64,000 nucleotides of DNA from NIOZ-UU13 sp035528395 (GTDB lineage: Bacteria; Planctomycetota; Phycisphaerae; Sedimentisphaerales; Anaerobacaceae): NCBI GenBank assembly GCA_035528395.1, contig DATKYR010000177.1:62001-126000 (forward strand), written 5' to 3'. A program made the translations under genes and the position numbers. This document shows positions 1 to 7,848 of the stretch, piece after piece. The notes beneath the pieces are model-generated. The model made no database searches and was not told where the DNA came from. It saw nothing but the letters and a program-made list of their open reading frames with translations. How positions within the stretch are numbered: position 1 is the stretch's first letter; each line of letters begins with the position of its first letter.

Positions 1-270
1 CGACCTGATTACGGAAACACTAAGCTGTGTCGCCGAATCTACTGAAACTATCTCATACGCCCCGTCCAGCGTCCCATCCGCAGAACGCAGGTATATAACG
101 CCACCCGACGATACCTGCGCACTTACAAAATCTGCACCGTTTGCAGTGAATGTTGTTCCGCTAAGCGTCCCCCCTGTCCCTGTCACAAGTACCTGCTGTG
201 GCAGATGCAATTCTCCGAACAGTATCGGCTCATATTTCAAAATATCTGCATCGTTTGAGAAACTGACCAT
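1..270 (-). CDS. Phage neck/head-completion-like protein, 3' end beyond window
   Basis: The reverse strand is open for 90 codons from an ATG at 270 to the window edge, starting MVSFSNDADILKYEP. An AAGGAG ribosome site lies about 9 bases upstream of the start. The visible part is rich in small and beta-forming residues. It directly follows the capsid gene on the same strand, where many tailed phages encode a head-tail connector or a small decoration protein. I do not recognise a specific family. The function is inferred only from its place after portal, scaffold and capsid. Confidence 0.6.
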   Translation of the reverse strand, partial: MVSFSNDADILKYEPILFGELHLPQQVLVTGTGGTLSGTTFTANGADFVSAQVSSGGVIYLRSADGTLDGAYEIVSVDSATQLSVSVIRS

Positions 271-380
271 TTCCTTTAGCTCCTTCCCTTCAAAAGGGCT
301 TTTCAGGTGCCCAAAGAGCATTTACCCTTTGAGCACCTTCGCCCTGACGCATTATGATGCGCCTGCTGCACCCCCGCAAT

Positions 381-1535
381 TTAGCTGGTACTTAGGTCAC
401 GAATAAGACCATGTGCCGCTTCGTTTTTGAGCTCCACGGTATATTCGCCAATCAGTTCACCGCACTCATAATCACCGCCGCTGGCCAACGGCTTGAAATG
501 AAAATTCCGCCCCGCTAACGGCAGCACGTTAGTACGGGATGAATCCAGCAGCAGTGCCGTATCCTGCGGCATCCATCGTGTGGTAACAATTCTGCAGACG
601 CCGAAATCACTCTCGTAAATGCTAATCATATCGGTGAAGGTTGTATCGTTGGCCCCGTAGCTTCGGCTGCCGGCTGAAAAAGCATTTATCTTTCGCTTCT
701 GAAAACCACCGACCACAATCAGGTCCACATTGCCGTTGCTGTTGGCCCAGATTTGCCTGAGCACGTAATTAATCTTGTCCTCGTCAAGACCGGTGCCTGT
801 TGGAAAGCCACTGTCGCCGGTATGGAAAACATTAGTGGAGAGGTGTTGAATAATACCTTTCATTGACCTTCTCACCGAACCGCTGCCTTCGGGAGTACTC
901 GCCGGCTCACCGCCGTTGACAACCGTATTTTCCAGATCGCGAAGCAGCTCACGCAGCCTTTCCTGCTTTTGATAATCCATCTCGTCGGCCAGACCCAGCT
1001 GGCTCGCGGCCATATCCGTCCCGCTCACTTCCACCGTAGCAGTAAATATCTGCGTATAGTTCCCGCATCTGCTGCGATTGGTAAATCTCGCACCGGGCTT
1101 GTCCGCCCCTTCAAGAGCGGCATTTCCGAGAATGTTTATCACCTGATTGTCAGCTAAAGCTTCCGCCGTAGTTCCCGCATAACCGCGAACCACCGTCAGC
1201 GTATTGCTGTTGATGCCGGTTACCAACATTAATTCCTCGCCGCCTTCTACCTGAATCTGGTCACCCACTCGGAACCTGCTGCCGTTATCAACTACAAAGT
1301 CGGTGTCGGTACTCGGGTCGGTATAGGTGCTGTCGTTGATAGCATCCTTATTAGGCAAAAGTTCATCTTCAAGCCACTCATGATGTGTGCTCGTTGCCTC
1401 TCTCATAGGGTCACCTAAAGCATCCAGCAAAGGCGTCTCATAAGGCGAAATTATCCCAATCAAATCCGATACGTCCTCAGCCAGTTCCGGCAAGGTCGTA
1501 CCCGCTGAATATGTCGCTTTTCCTGTAAAAGCCAT
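381..1535 (-). CDS. Major capsid protein, SU10/DUF5309 type
   Basis: This 384-residue protein begins MAFTGKATYSAGTTLPELAEDVSDLIGIISPYETPLLDAL. The N-terminal segment with 'PYETPLLDALG' and 'THHEWLEDEL', and the later 'RVGNYTQIF'-like region (here RCGNYTQIFTATVEVSGT), are typical of the DUF5309 (SU10-type) major capsid proteins, which have an HK97-like fold and build the phage head. The length fits the family. It sits third in a leftward operon after portal and scaffold, the standard head-morphogenesis order. The start has a GGAGAAGAAC ribosome site. No damage is visible, so the head gene appears intact even though the phage modules are scattered. Confidence 0.85.
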   Translation of the reverse strand: MAFTGKATYSAGTTLPELAEDVSDLIGIISPYETPLLDALGDPMREATSTHHEWLEDELLPNKDAINDSTYTDPSTDTDFVVDNGSRFRVGDQIQVEGGEELMLVTGINSNTLTVVRGYAGTTAEALADNQVINILGNAALEGADKPGARFTNRSRCGNYTQIFTATVEVSGTDMAASQLGLADEMDYQKQERLRELLRDLENTVVNGGEPASTPEGSGSVRRSMKGIIQHLSTNVFHTGDSGFPTGTGLDEDKINYVLRQIWANSNGNVDLIVVGGFQKRKINAFSAGSRSYGANDTTFTDMISIYESDFGVCRIVTTRWMPQDTALLLDSSRTNVLPLAGRNFHFKPLASGGDYECGELIGEYTVELKNEAAHGLIRDLSTS

Positions 1536-1614
1536 TTGTTCTTCTCCTTCAATTAGTTAATTGGTGATTGGTTGCTTGACTAATCATCACTCACTATTTA
1601 ACTACTCACCAGAA

Positions 1615-2190
1615 TTACATAAAATTCCTTCGCAGTTTCAAATATTCCTGCAAATCTGTTCGATTACCTGTAGTTGCCGCCTTCTTAGCTGACCTTTCGA
1701 GAACTGTTTGGTTGTTTGTCATTCGCTCTTTAGCTCCTGCAGTCTTTTTTGTTCTCACAGTTCCACTCCCCTTCTTGCTTTCGAAAGAAAGCAGGGGGGT
1801 GAACAGATATTGCTTTTCATTTTTCAACTGCTCAATTACGCCGTCCAAATCCGCTTCCGTTTGCCCTTCCATTTTAGCTTTGGCAAGCAATACAGCAGTT
1901 TCCATATCAACTGTCCCCGCAGCAGCTAATTTGCGAGTCAGTTTCTGCTCGGCCTGAATGTTACTCAATTGCTCAGACATCGTTGTTAATTGCGATTTTG
2001 CCTCCACCAGTTGCTCCGTCAAAGCTTCAACCTTTTTCTCGGCACTCTGTGCCCTCTTTCGATAGCGGATTGACTCAGTCACCGGAACAAGTTTCATATT
2101 GTCATTGTCACTTGCTACCGTTATGTCTTGGGACCCCGCAAGGCGGGAACCCTCTTCTGACAAAACCTCTTGTGTCTCAATCGGACCCAT
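1615..2190 (-). CDS. Phage scaffold-like protein with two embedded palindromic repeats
   Basis: This is a 191-residue protein if the start is the ATG at 2190, which has GGAGG five bases upstream. A longer reading from 2232 has no such site. Residues of about 30-120 form a charged coiled coil (RKRAQSAEKKVEALTEQLVEAK), usual for scaffolding proteins that guide capsid assembly, and it lies between portal and capsid genes as expected. Two repeat-derived segments interrupt it. An SEEGSRLAGSQ stretch near the N-terminus is encoded by a palindrome at 2126-2160. An LLSFESKKGSG stretch comes from a second palindrome at 1766-1800. Both keep the frame. Function is inferred from position and composition. 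Confidence 0.65.
   Translation of the reverse strand: MGPIETQEVLSEEGSRLAGSQDITVASDNDNMKLVPVTESIRYRKRAQSAEKKVEALTEQLVEAKSQLTTMSEQLSNIQAEQKLTRKLAAAGTVDMETAVLLAKAKMEGQTEADLDGVIEQLKNEKQYLFTPLLSFESKKGSGTVRTKKTAGAKERMTNNQTVLERSAKKAATTGNRTDLQEYLKLRRNFM
1766..1800. repeat. REP-1 palindrome (CTTGCTTTCGAAAGAAAGC) inside the scaffold gene
   Basis: This is an imperfect palindrome with C-rich/G-rich ends around TTGCTTTC-GAAAGAAAGC. It belongs to a family also seen at 4227, 13664, 26342 and 36314. Here it is read through as LLSFESKKG. Confidence 0.8.
2126..2160. repeat. SRLAG-type coding palindrome in the scaffold gene
   Basis: The reverse-strand core GGTTCCCGCCTTGCGGGG is a near-perfect hairpin. It is translated in frame as EGSRLAGSQ. 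The same element and the same peptide occur in the genes at 14327 and 62265. Confidence 0.8.
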
Positions 2191-2243
2191 AAAACCTCCG
2201 GATATTTCATTCCCAAACAAGCGGGAATTCACCGTTCAAAATG

Positions 2244-3827
2244 TTAACTTTCTCTCGTGGCCTCATAGCCTAATTCTCTGAGCACCTGCTCAGTCGGAAC
2301 ACCCAGCTCTTTTTTAATCTGGGCTTCTTTTAGTTTCTCCATCACGTTTTCAGGCAGTGGGCTGGAAAAAACGATATCGACCTCTCTGTCCGCCTCGGAA
2401 GTCTTATAGATATTGGCCGTATCGAGTATCGCCAGAACCATCCTGCAGATTCTTTTAAGCCCCTCGTTGTAAGTAAATTTCTTACGTTCGTTCTTTGAGA
2501 GCATCCCCATAAGCGTTAGTCGAAGGGCCACCGCGCTTGTAAGGTTGCCGAGCTTATTCTTCAGAACCCCGGCCACTACCGGTGTTACACCACTGGCCTT
2601 GTCCAGCGCCTCTCTGATTTCAGCGATGTGCAGACCCTCACTTGGCGTCGCCGCATCTCCACCAAACTCTTCGATAGTCGCCTCCGGATTGTCGGTGTAC
2701 CACATCCTGCCGGGCGAAATGGGCTTATCCTCAAAGCCCTCTATCCCTTTGCCCAGATACATCTTAAACGACTGGAACGTAATCCTGCTTGCTCTGTCGC
2801 TCAATCTGGTATTCAGCTCGTCCTGCAGTGGTATCAATGGCTCGACGTCGCTTAGCCCCTCATAGTAGTATGGCTGAGCAATGTTTTGGATATGCACCAC
2901 CGGCAGAAAACCCCACGGCAATTGCGCCTGCTCAACAAGCTGCTTGTCTTCATATCTCTGATAAGCCACATCGGAAGTAATCTCCGTCACCGCAACTATT
3001 TGCCGACTATTACTGCTTCGTTTACCGCCGGAGAATATTCTTGATAGAAATGAGTTTTTCTTACTCAGTGCATTTTTCTTCTGGTAGAAGTGCTGCACGT
3101 AATATCTTATCTGTTTATAGTCGTTTTCATCCAGAACGGGCAGTGCTCTTGGTGCCTCAATCAGTTCAAGGCCGATTGTCTGTGCCAGTTTCAGCACATC
3201 TTCAAGAGACCACGCTTTGTGGGAACCCGGTGAGAGGCTTTGGGCTTGACCCCGCTCGTAGGTGGCGGGGGAGGAGGAGGAAATGCGTTCGATGATTTCT
3301 TCGCCAGGCCTGACGAAACAATCGACAAAACCATAAACACTTCCGAGCACTGCCATATCCTGGAAAAATCCGATAGCACCGTTGGCCGCAAACAGTGCCT
3401 TTAATATCGCCTCAATTTCTGCACTTTTTTGGCCATCCGGAGATTTCGAAACAAAACTAATCGGTTTGCCGAACAAAAAGTCCACGGCTGCGTTTATTCG
3501 CCAGGCAATATCGTTCTCAATAACTACTTCTTTTCGTTGCACGTCGCCGGCACACCTCGCGCCGAAGACACCCACCTGCCCATTGTGTACAAGCCCCGTT
3601 ATTCTCACAGGAAGTCCATATTCTTGCGCTTGCACATAGCACCGACCTGATTCATTCACCTTTCTGTCACAGGCACCGGTGCCGTGTATTTCCATCTTGG
3701 GGTTTGCGTAATATTCCCACAGCTTCTCAAAGTGTCCTCGAACCTCGTTCGACTGTTCGTCAACGAGCCACTCAATATAATCAGCCTCAAGTTGCTCATC
3801 TTGAAAGATATCAATGTCAAATCCCAT
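2244..3827 (-). CDS. Phage portal protein, SPP1 Gp6-like
   Basis: This 527-residue protein starts at an ATG at 3827 preceded by CGGAG; a TTG 17 codons upstream is less likely. It contains the portal-type region DIAWRINAAVDFLFGKPI, the stem-side QDELNTRLSDRASRI, and 'GNLTSAVALRLTLMGMLSKNERK', all typical of SPP1 Gp6-like portals, the dodecameric ring through which DNA is packaged. It is the first gene of the leftward head operon, so the shared promoter at 3972-4050 should drive it. Residues near 180-205 (SSSSPATYERGQAQSLSPG) look like a low-complexity insertion encoded around a CCCCGC/GCGGGG hairpin. The matching terminase large subunit is 16 kb away on the opposite strand. Confidence 0.85.
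   Translation of the reverse strand: MGFDIDIFQDEQLEADYIEWLVDEQSNEVRGHFEKLWEYYANPKMEIHGTGACDRKVNESGRCYVQAQEYGLPVRITGLVHNGQVGVFGARCAGDVQRKEVVIENDIAWRINAAVDFLFGKPISFVSKSPDGQKSAEIEAILKALFAANGAIGFFQDMAVLGSVYGFVDCFVRPGEEIIERISSSSPATYERGQAQSLSPGSHKAWSLEDVLKLAQTIGLELIEAPRALPVLDENDYKQIRYYVQHFYQKKNALSKKNSFLSRIFSGGKRSSNSRQIVAVTEITSDVAYQRYEDKQLVEQAQLPWGFLPVVHIQNIAQPYYYEGLSDVEPLIPLQDELNTRLSDRASRITFQSFKMYLGKGIEGFEDKPISPGRMWYTDNPEATIEEFGGDAATPSEGLHIAEIREALDKASGVTPVVAGVLKNKLGNLTSAVALRLTLMGMLSKNERKKFTYNEGLKRICRMVLAILDTANIYKTSEADREVDIVFSSPLPENVMEKLKEAQIKKELGVPTEQVLRELGYEATRES
3250..3270. repeat. CCCCGC/GCGGGG hairpin inside the portal gene
   Basis: A six-base-pair stem encloses TCGTAGGTG. The arrangement resembles the hairpin inside the ParB-like gene (CCCCGCATCGGTGGGCGGGG). 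It is read through in frame, producing part of a Ser/Pro-rich loop. Confidence 0.5.
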
Positions 3828-3971
3828 ACTTAGAACTCCGTTTTTTGCTCGGTGGTTAAATAAACCAGTTACTATCAACCGACTACAAGTTGCAGATCAC
3901 TGCTTCTATAATTAGAGCTATCTGCACGTTTGATACGAAAATCGCAGGATTTTTTAAGGGAGCTTTTTCCG

Positions 3972-4050
3972 TAAGTGTTTTTGTAGAAATGAATAAAAAA
4001 AATTGCAAAAATTTTGATTTTTGCTCACAGGTATCAGCGGTTTTGATTGA
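3972..4050 (-). promoter_or_regulatory. Conserved late-type promoter/leader, copy A, for the portal operon
   Basis: On the reverse strand this ~79-base block carries AATCAAAACCGCTGATAC. It is followed by a -35-like TTGCAA (4008-4003), a 17-base spacer and a -10-like TACAAA (3985-3980). It matches the block at 11825-11904 along its whole length and in the same orientation relative to the downstream gene. The predicted start of transcription near 3972 leaves a leader of about 145 bases before the portal start. Confidence 0.7.
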
Positions 4051-4112
4051 TTTTTATCGAGAATTTTACCTATTTTAACAGATTGGACCACCTTCCACCA
4101 CGCTTATCCTTG

Positions 4113-4147
4113 CTTACTTTTCAAGTAAGTATCAGCAGTTTTGATTA
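4113..4147 (-). promoter_or_regulatory. Second upstream copy of the AATCAAAAC-GCTGATAC motif with a palindrome
   Basis: The perfect inverted repeat CTTACTT-TTC-AAGTAAG lies at 4113-4129. It adjoins a further reverse-strand copy of AATCAAAACTGCTGATAC at 4129-4147, about 100 bases upstream of copy A. Tandem spacing of this kind suggests binding sites for a phage-encoded activator. Confidence 0.45.
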
Positions 4148-4226
4148 AAAATCGTGCTCGAACCAAAGCTCATTATTGCCATTTCAGCCCTCAAGAATTA
4201 CAATACAGGTCAAAGTAAGGTATTCG

Positions 4227-4262
4227 GCCCCCGTTCTTGCTTTCGCATGAAAGCACGGGGGG
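4227..4262. repeat. REP-1 palindrome
   Basis: CCCCCGTTCTTGCTTTCG followed by its near complement ending in GCACGGGGGG. It is intergenic here, just before the HNH fragment. Confidence 0.8.
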
Positions 4263-4285
4263 TTTTGAGAAAATAAGAGGGAAAA

Positions 4286-4492
4286 ATGAAAGAGATACCT
4301 TTAGGGAACGGCCTGAACGCAAAAGTTGACGACGAGGATTATGAATGGTTGTCCGCCTATAGCTGGTATGCCTACTACGATCCGGCACGCGGAATGACCT
4401 ATGCCGCTCACGACACACCCAGCGGAAGACTTGTATTGATGCACGATGTCATTATGGGCCTCGATTCCCTCGAAGACGAGTCAATGAATTGA
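4286..4492 (+). pseudogene. Truncated HNH homing endonuclease-like fragment
   Basis: This 68-residue frame begins MKEIPLGNGLNAKVDDEDYEWLSAYSWYAYY. That is the usual N-terminal domain of small phage-type HNH/AP2 homing endonucleases (the MKEIPL...VDDEDYEWL...MH motif). An AGAGGG ribosome site precedes it. The catalytic HNH part is missing: the frame ends at a TGA soon after LVLMHDVIMGL. Two stops later the same frame reopens for about 50 codons (RARITVRDECRIEDLKLEG...), which I do not recognise. It is best read as a relic next to the portal operon. Confidence 0.55.
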
Positions 4493-4649
4493 GCCTAACC
4501 GAATCTTCTTCAACAAAGAGCAAGAATCACAGTTCGTGATGAATGTAGAATTGAGGATTTGAAATTAGAAGGTATTACAGTTGCTCTCAAACAGTGCCCC
4601 GATGGTAATGGAGGAGTAATTGCTGTACATCCGGTATCGAGTTGTGCTT

Positions 4650-5609
4650 TTACTCGGTATCTTCCTTCTGTAACAGCTCGATAATCTCGGCTTTTGTGGG
4701 CAGTGCCTCGGCTGAGCCGAACTTTGTGCAGGCTAAGGCCCCTGCCGCCGAGGCGAATTTGACCGCTCCTCTTACATCGTCTTTTACAGCGTAGTAAGCA
4801 GCCAGCGCCCCTGCAAATGCTTCTCCACTGCCGGTCTGGTCAACAAGTTCTACCTCATAACCCGGGATCTGATCGGCGCCGCTTCTGTCGACAACCATAC
4901 AGCCCCGCCTGCCCATTGTTATCACAGCAGAGCCAACGCCGCGAGCCACAAGATCAGAGCCAATCAGCTTGGCGGTACGAACATTGGCTGCTGAATGGTC
5001 GGCAATCTCCGCAGCTTCATAAAGATTAGAAAGCAGGATATCTACCGTAAAGTAGTCGACAGGCAGGTCGCTGCTTTCTTGGCCTTGTTGCTCTATCGGT
5101 CTTGCAGGATTAAGAATGACCTTTGTGCCGTGCACCTTCGCACAACGAACAGCGGCTACAATTGCTTCCTGTGGCAATCGGCCGTGAATCAAACAAACGT
5201 CAGCTTTAGAGATAATCTGTTCAGCGGCCTCGATGTCCCGTGCCTGTAAGGCGCTGTTAGCACCGCTGTAGTAACAGGAAGCATTTTCTCCTTTAGCATT
5301 AACCAGCGTTACAGCCACGCCTGTATTTTTGGCCTCGGCGGTATAGATAAAGTCAGTAATGACATTGAACTCAGCCAGACTTGCCTTAGCCATCTGAGCA
5401 AATGGGTCGCCGCCGACTTTGCTGATAAGATGAACCTTACAGCCGCACAATGCAGCTTCCACTGCCTGATTTGGTCCCGGACCGGTGGCTGTGTATGAAA
5501 GAGCAGTGCCGATAACGCTCTGGCCGGGTGATGGGATTTGGCCGCACCTTATCACCATATCAACGTAGGTACTGCCAACTACAACTACCTCGGGACTCCT
5601 TCCTGACAT
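4650..5609 (-). CDS. PfkB-family carbohydrate kinase (ribokinase-like) with altered motifs
   Basis: This 319-residue protein has the PfkB layout: an N-terminal substrate lid (VVVGSTYVDMVIRCGQIPSPGQS), the 'NQAVEAALCG' helix, and a C-terminal ATP/anion-hole motif. It would phosphorylate a sugar or nucleoside in the cytoplasm. Two signature sites are unusual. The substrate-binding GGKGANQ is TGPGPNQ here, and the catalytic TGAGDAF is TGSGEAF, replacing the general-base Asp by Glu. Activity may be altered or reduced, although relatives with these changes may exist. It stands alone between the phage late operon and the DUF4186 gene, with no sugar transporter nearby. Confidence 0.8.
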   Translation of the reverse strand: MSGRSPEVVVVGSTYVDMVIRCGQIPSPGQSVIGTALSYTATGPGPNQAVEAALCGCKVHLISKVGGDPFAQMAKASLAEFNVITDFIYTAEAKNTGVAVTLVNAKGENASCYYSGANSALQARDIEAAEQIISKADVCLIHGRLPQEAIVAAVRCAKVHGTKVILNPARPIEQQGQESSDLPVDYFTVDILLSNLYEAAEIADHSAANVRTAKLIGSDLVARGVGSAVITMGRRGCMVVDRSGADQIPGYEVELVDQTGSGEAFAGALAAYYAVKDDVRGAVKFASAAGALACTKFGSAEALPTKAEIIELLQKEDTE

Positions 5610-5785
5610 AATGTCCGTTACTCCCTGTCTTTCGCAAAGTTACTTTGCACACTATTTTGCCGTCCCTATAGTGTGGGACAAAATGAGATTCCTTTCAAGT
5701 ACTTAGTATAACTGCTCGGCTTCTCAATGTAAAACTTTTTTTGGGATAATATCGGGCAAAGTCTTTATCGAAAAAAAGATGGTTA

Positions 5786-6139
5786 TTAAACGTTCTGTTC
5801 AGTCAGCCACCGCTTCAGAACTTCGATTATGTAATCGATCTGCTCTACCGTAAGGGCTTTGCGCTGAGAGATGTAATGCCACTTTTCCAGACACTTGCGG
5901 CAGCATGTGCCGGTGGCATGCTGTGCGATGAAAACCGGATGGTTCCTCATCGGTGTCTGTCGGCCGTCGTTAGCCGGATTCGTATCTGCCAGGCGCCTCG
6001 TAACAAAATCTCGGGCGTGCTCAAGAATTGTTGCCAGGCCTTTTCGCCCAAGATATTCTGCTTCTTTGCCGGAAAGTCGAAACCGACTGCGAAATCTCGA
6101 CCGACCTAAGGCCGCAAAAAGCTCATCCATATCACGCAT
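5786..6139 (-). CDS. DUF4186 family protein
   Basis: This 117-residue protein begins MRDMDELFAALGRSRFRSRF. It contains the family signature GRKGLATILEHARDFV, RRLADTNPANDGRQTPMRNHPVFIAQHATGTCCRKCLEKWH, and a terminal amphipathic helix. The CCRKC cluster together with conserved His residues suggests metal binding. Function is unknown in the family, and the length is typical. The start at 6139 has only a modest AAGAG site upstream; an ATG three codons downstream is an alternative. It lies just downstream of the nitroreductase gene on the same strand and may be cotranscribed with it. Confidence 0.8.
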   Translation of the reverse strand: MRDMDELFAALGRSRFRSRFRLSGKEAEYLGRKGLATILEHARDFVTRRLADTNPANDGRQTPMRNHPVFIAQHATGTCCRKCLEKWHYISQRKALTVEQIDYIIEVLKRWLTEQNV

Positions 6140-6267
6140 AAATCAACTCTTGAGGCTTAATATTGACTCTACTAAAAAAAGCTCATAGTCTTTTCGATTA
6201 ATCGAAAAGACTACAAAGCTGAAGCCACCGATAACTCTTGGAACTGCCTGAGCGTAAGTTTCTACCA

Positions 6268-7017
6268 TCAGGCCGGAGCTCCGACCACAGCCATACAAAG
6301 CACACTTTCATCTGTGCCGTCAATACCCAAAATCGCATTTACGTGGTCATCGTATAAAGCCCCAATCTCGCAACTGCCGAGATTGAGACTAACAGCCACC
6401 AGTGCTAAATTCTCAGCGATGTGCCCGGCTTCAAGATAAATATATCTGTAACCCCGCTGGCTATATTTCCATTTACACCGTGCGAAAACAGCCGACCAAA
6501 CAAAAACAGCAGCGGCTGTAGCGCACATATCTTGTCCTAAAGCCGCCGCTGCAATTTCCTGTCGAAACTCGCCCTGCTTTAATTGCTCAAGCTGATGAGC
6601 CTTGATAGAGTAATGATAAACTCCAGCTTCCACCTCTCTTACATCGTTGACAATCAAATATGTTTCTATCGGATAAAGAGCTCCTGCCGATGGGGCTGTG
6701 CGAGGCCCCCCGCTTTGCGGGAAACCAGATTCATATCCATCCTCGATGCGCTGGATACCGGTCGAGGCCCAAAGCAGATACGAAAGCTGGTCTTTACTAA
6801 TCGGTCTGGCTTGGAAATCACGGATGCTCTTTCTCTGCCTTAATGTTTGGTCCAGACTCATCGTTTGATTCGGCTCAAAAGACGGAAGCTCAATCTTTTG
6901 TGCTTCTGGATATTCCTTGTACAAAGCCGGCTTAGAATCCCAGACCAGTCTATGTATTTGCATCCTGCTCGGCTCATACTTTGTTTCCTGCTGAAATTTA
7001 TCACCTATATAGATCAT
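6268..7017 (-). CDS. SagB/ThcOx-type nitroreductase-family oxidoreductase
   Basis: This 249-residue FMN-dependent protein starts at the ATG at 7017, preceded by AAAGGTG; a longer reading to 7074 lacks a site. The family marks are SLDQTLRQRKSIRDFQARPISKDQLSYLLWASTGIQ (FMN-phosphate-binding RRSxR-type segment), RTAPSAGALYPIETYLIVNDV, and YRYIYLEAGHIAENLALVAVSLNLGSC. Such enzymes oxidise or reduce small molecules or peptide azolines. No cyclodehydratase or precursor peptide is visible nearby, so it is probably a stand-alone enzyme. The segment ESGFPQSGG just before RTAPSAG appears to be encoded by an inserted palindrome at 6702-6731, in a different frame from the SRLAG copies. Confidence 0.8.
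   Translation of the reverse strand: MIYIGDKFQQETKYEPSRMQIHRLVWDSKPALYKEYPEAQKIELPSFEPNQTMSLDQTLRQRKSIRDFQARPISKDQLSYLLWASTGIQRIEDGYESGFPQSGGPRTAPSAGALYPIETYLIVNDVREVEAGVYHYSIKAHQLEQLKQGEFRQEIAAAALGQDMCATAAAVFVWSAVFARCKWKYSQRGYRYIYLEAGHIAENLALVAVSLNLGSCEIGALYDDHVNAILGIDGTDESVLCMAVVGAPA
6702..6731. repeat. GC-rich coding palindrome inside the nitroreductase gene
   Basis: The reverse strand reads TTTCCCGCAAAGCGGGGGGCC, a hairpin close to the SRLAG element. Here the frame gives FPQSGG, next to the conserved APSAGALYP motif. Confidence 0.6.
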
Positions 7018-7297
7018 TTCTGCACCTTTGTTTGTAACACTACCCCAACACAATTGCTCAAAGACTCTTATCATCGCAGGGAAATATCGTAATTCAAGCC
7101 TTAATACAAATTTTTTAAGTTCCAGCTTTTTTCAAACAGAGTGAAGGCTTGCCCATCGTTAAACAATACAAAAACTATGACCCTGTAAAGTAGGCCAAAA
7201 AGGCTGGGAAATATTTGGCTGGAAACCTGAAAAGTGGTTTTTAGGAGAATTTATTAAGAGGGAATAAGCCCAATTGGAATTAGTTTTTGCGCCACAC

Positions 7298-7325
7298 TGT
7301 CATTCCCGCGAAGGCGGGAATCCAG
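7298..7325. repeat. CATTCCCGC/GCGGGAATCC palindrome
   Basis: A perfect ATTCCCGC-GAAG-GCGGGAAT hairpin lies in the 830-base gap between the nitroreductase and the early operon. Related CATTCC...GGAATCC elements occur inside the ParB-like gene and at 26.3 kb. Confidence 0.7.
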
Positions 7326-7465
7326 TTCTTGTTCCATCCCGGAGTCTTTGCAAAGTGTAAATGGCTGTTACTGAGTGATATTCCATCACTACAAGCGCAC
7401 ATATTAAATACAATTGGTATAAGCCGATTTTTAACGGAAATTTGTGTGTTTTCTTAGATATGATG

Positions 7466-7485
7466 AATTTCCTAAATAGGAAATT
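7466..7485. promoter_or_regulatory. 20-bp palindromic operator shared with the abiE promoter
   Basis: AATTTCCTAAATAGGAAATT has 9-base arms around an AA centre. It is identical to the sequence at 11707-11726 upstream of abiE. It lies about 145 bases upstream of the promoter for the HTH-ATPase-replication operon. Confidence 0.7.
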
Positions 7486-7609
7486 GCTTCTAAATACGAA
7501 AATATACTATTTTCTGGAAGTTCTGACGTTTCCTCGGTGAAAAAAAACCTCAAAATGTTTGGTATAACCCGAAATCTTCAATAATTTTGTAAAAATTTAT
7601 ACAAAACAC

Positions 7610-7637
7610 TTGACAAAGTTATGTAATCTGTTAAATT
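7610..7637 (+). promoter_or_regulatory. Promoter for the early operon
   Basis: A consensus -35 TTGACA (7610-7615), a 16-base spacer and a -10-like TAAATT (7632-7637) precede the operon starting at 7849. The ~200-base leader includes a possible 17-codon reading frame (7718-7771) with no clear ribosome site and a GGCCGGATCGGCC hairpin. Apart from these, the operator and the 7298 palindrome, I see nothing else in the 7018-7848 gap. Confidence 0.55.
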
Positions 7638-7818
7638 ATGCTTTATGTTAGGTGTATATCAAATAAACATAGTTGAATTATTCATCATTTGCTTCGACTT
7701 CGGCGAACTTAATCGAAATGAAAAACAAAGCAATGGAGGCAAAACAGCGGGGGCGGGCCGGATCGGCCTAATATAGCCCCTGAATGCTCGTATCCAGGCA
7801 TGACCGACGGTCAACATT

Positions 7819-7844
7819 GTGTTGCGTAGCGACTTCGCAGAGTA
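7819..7844 (+). repeat. Short repeat shared with the start of the terminase large-subunit gene
   Basis: GCGTAGCGACTTCGCAGAGTA lies immediately before the start codon at 7849. A copy differing at about three positions lies at 19967-19992 within the first codons of the terminase gene, on the same strand. Confidence 0.6.
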
Positions 7845-7848
7845 GTAG

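Noticed and set aside
6268..7017. A thiazole/oxazole peptide biosynthesis cluster around the SagB-like gene
   Set aside because: No cyclodehydratase, docking protein or precursor peptide is present within the window.
7018..7848. A gene in the 830-base gap upstream of the early operon
   Set aside because: No frame of reasonable length with a ribosome site; the possible 17-codon frame at 7718 lacks a proper site and is treated as unproven.
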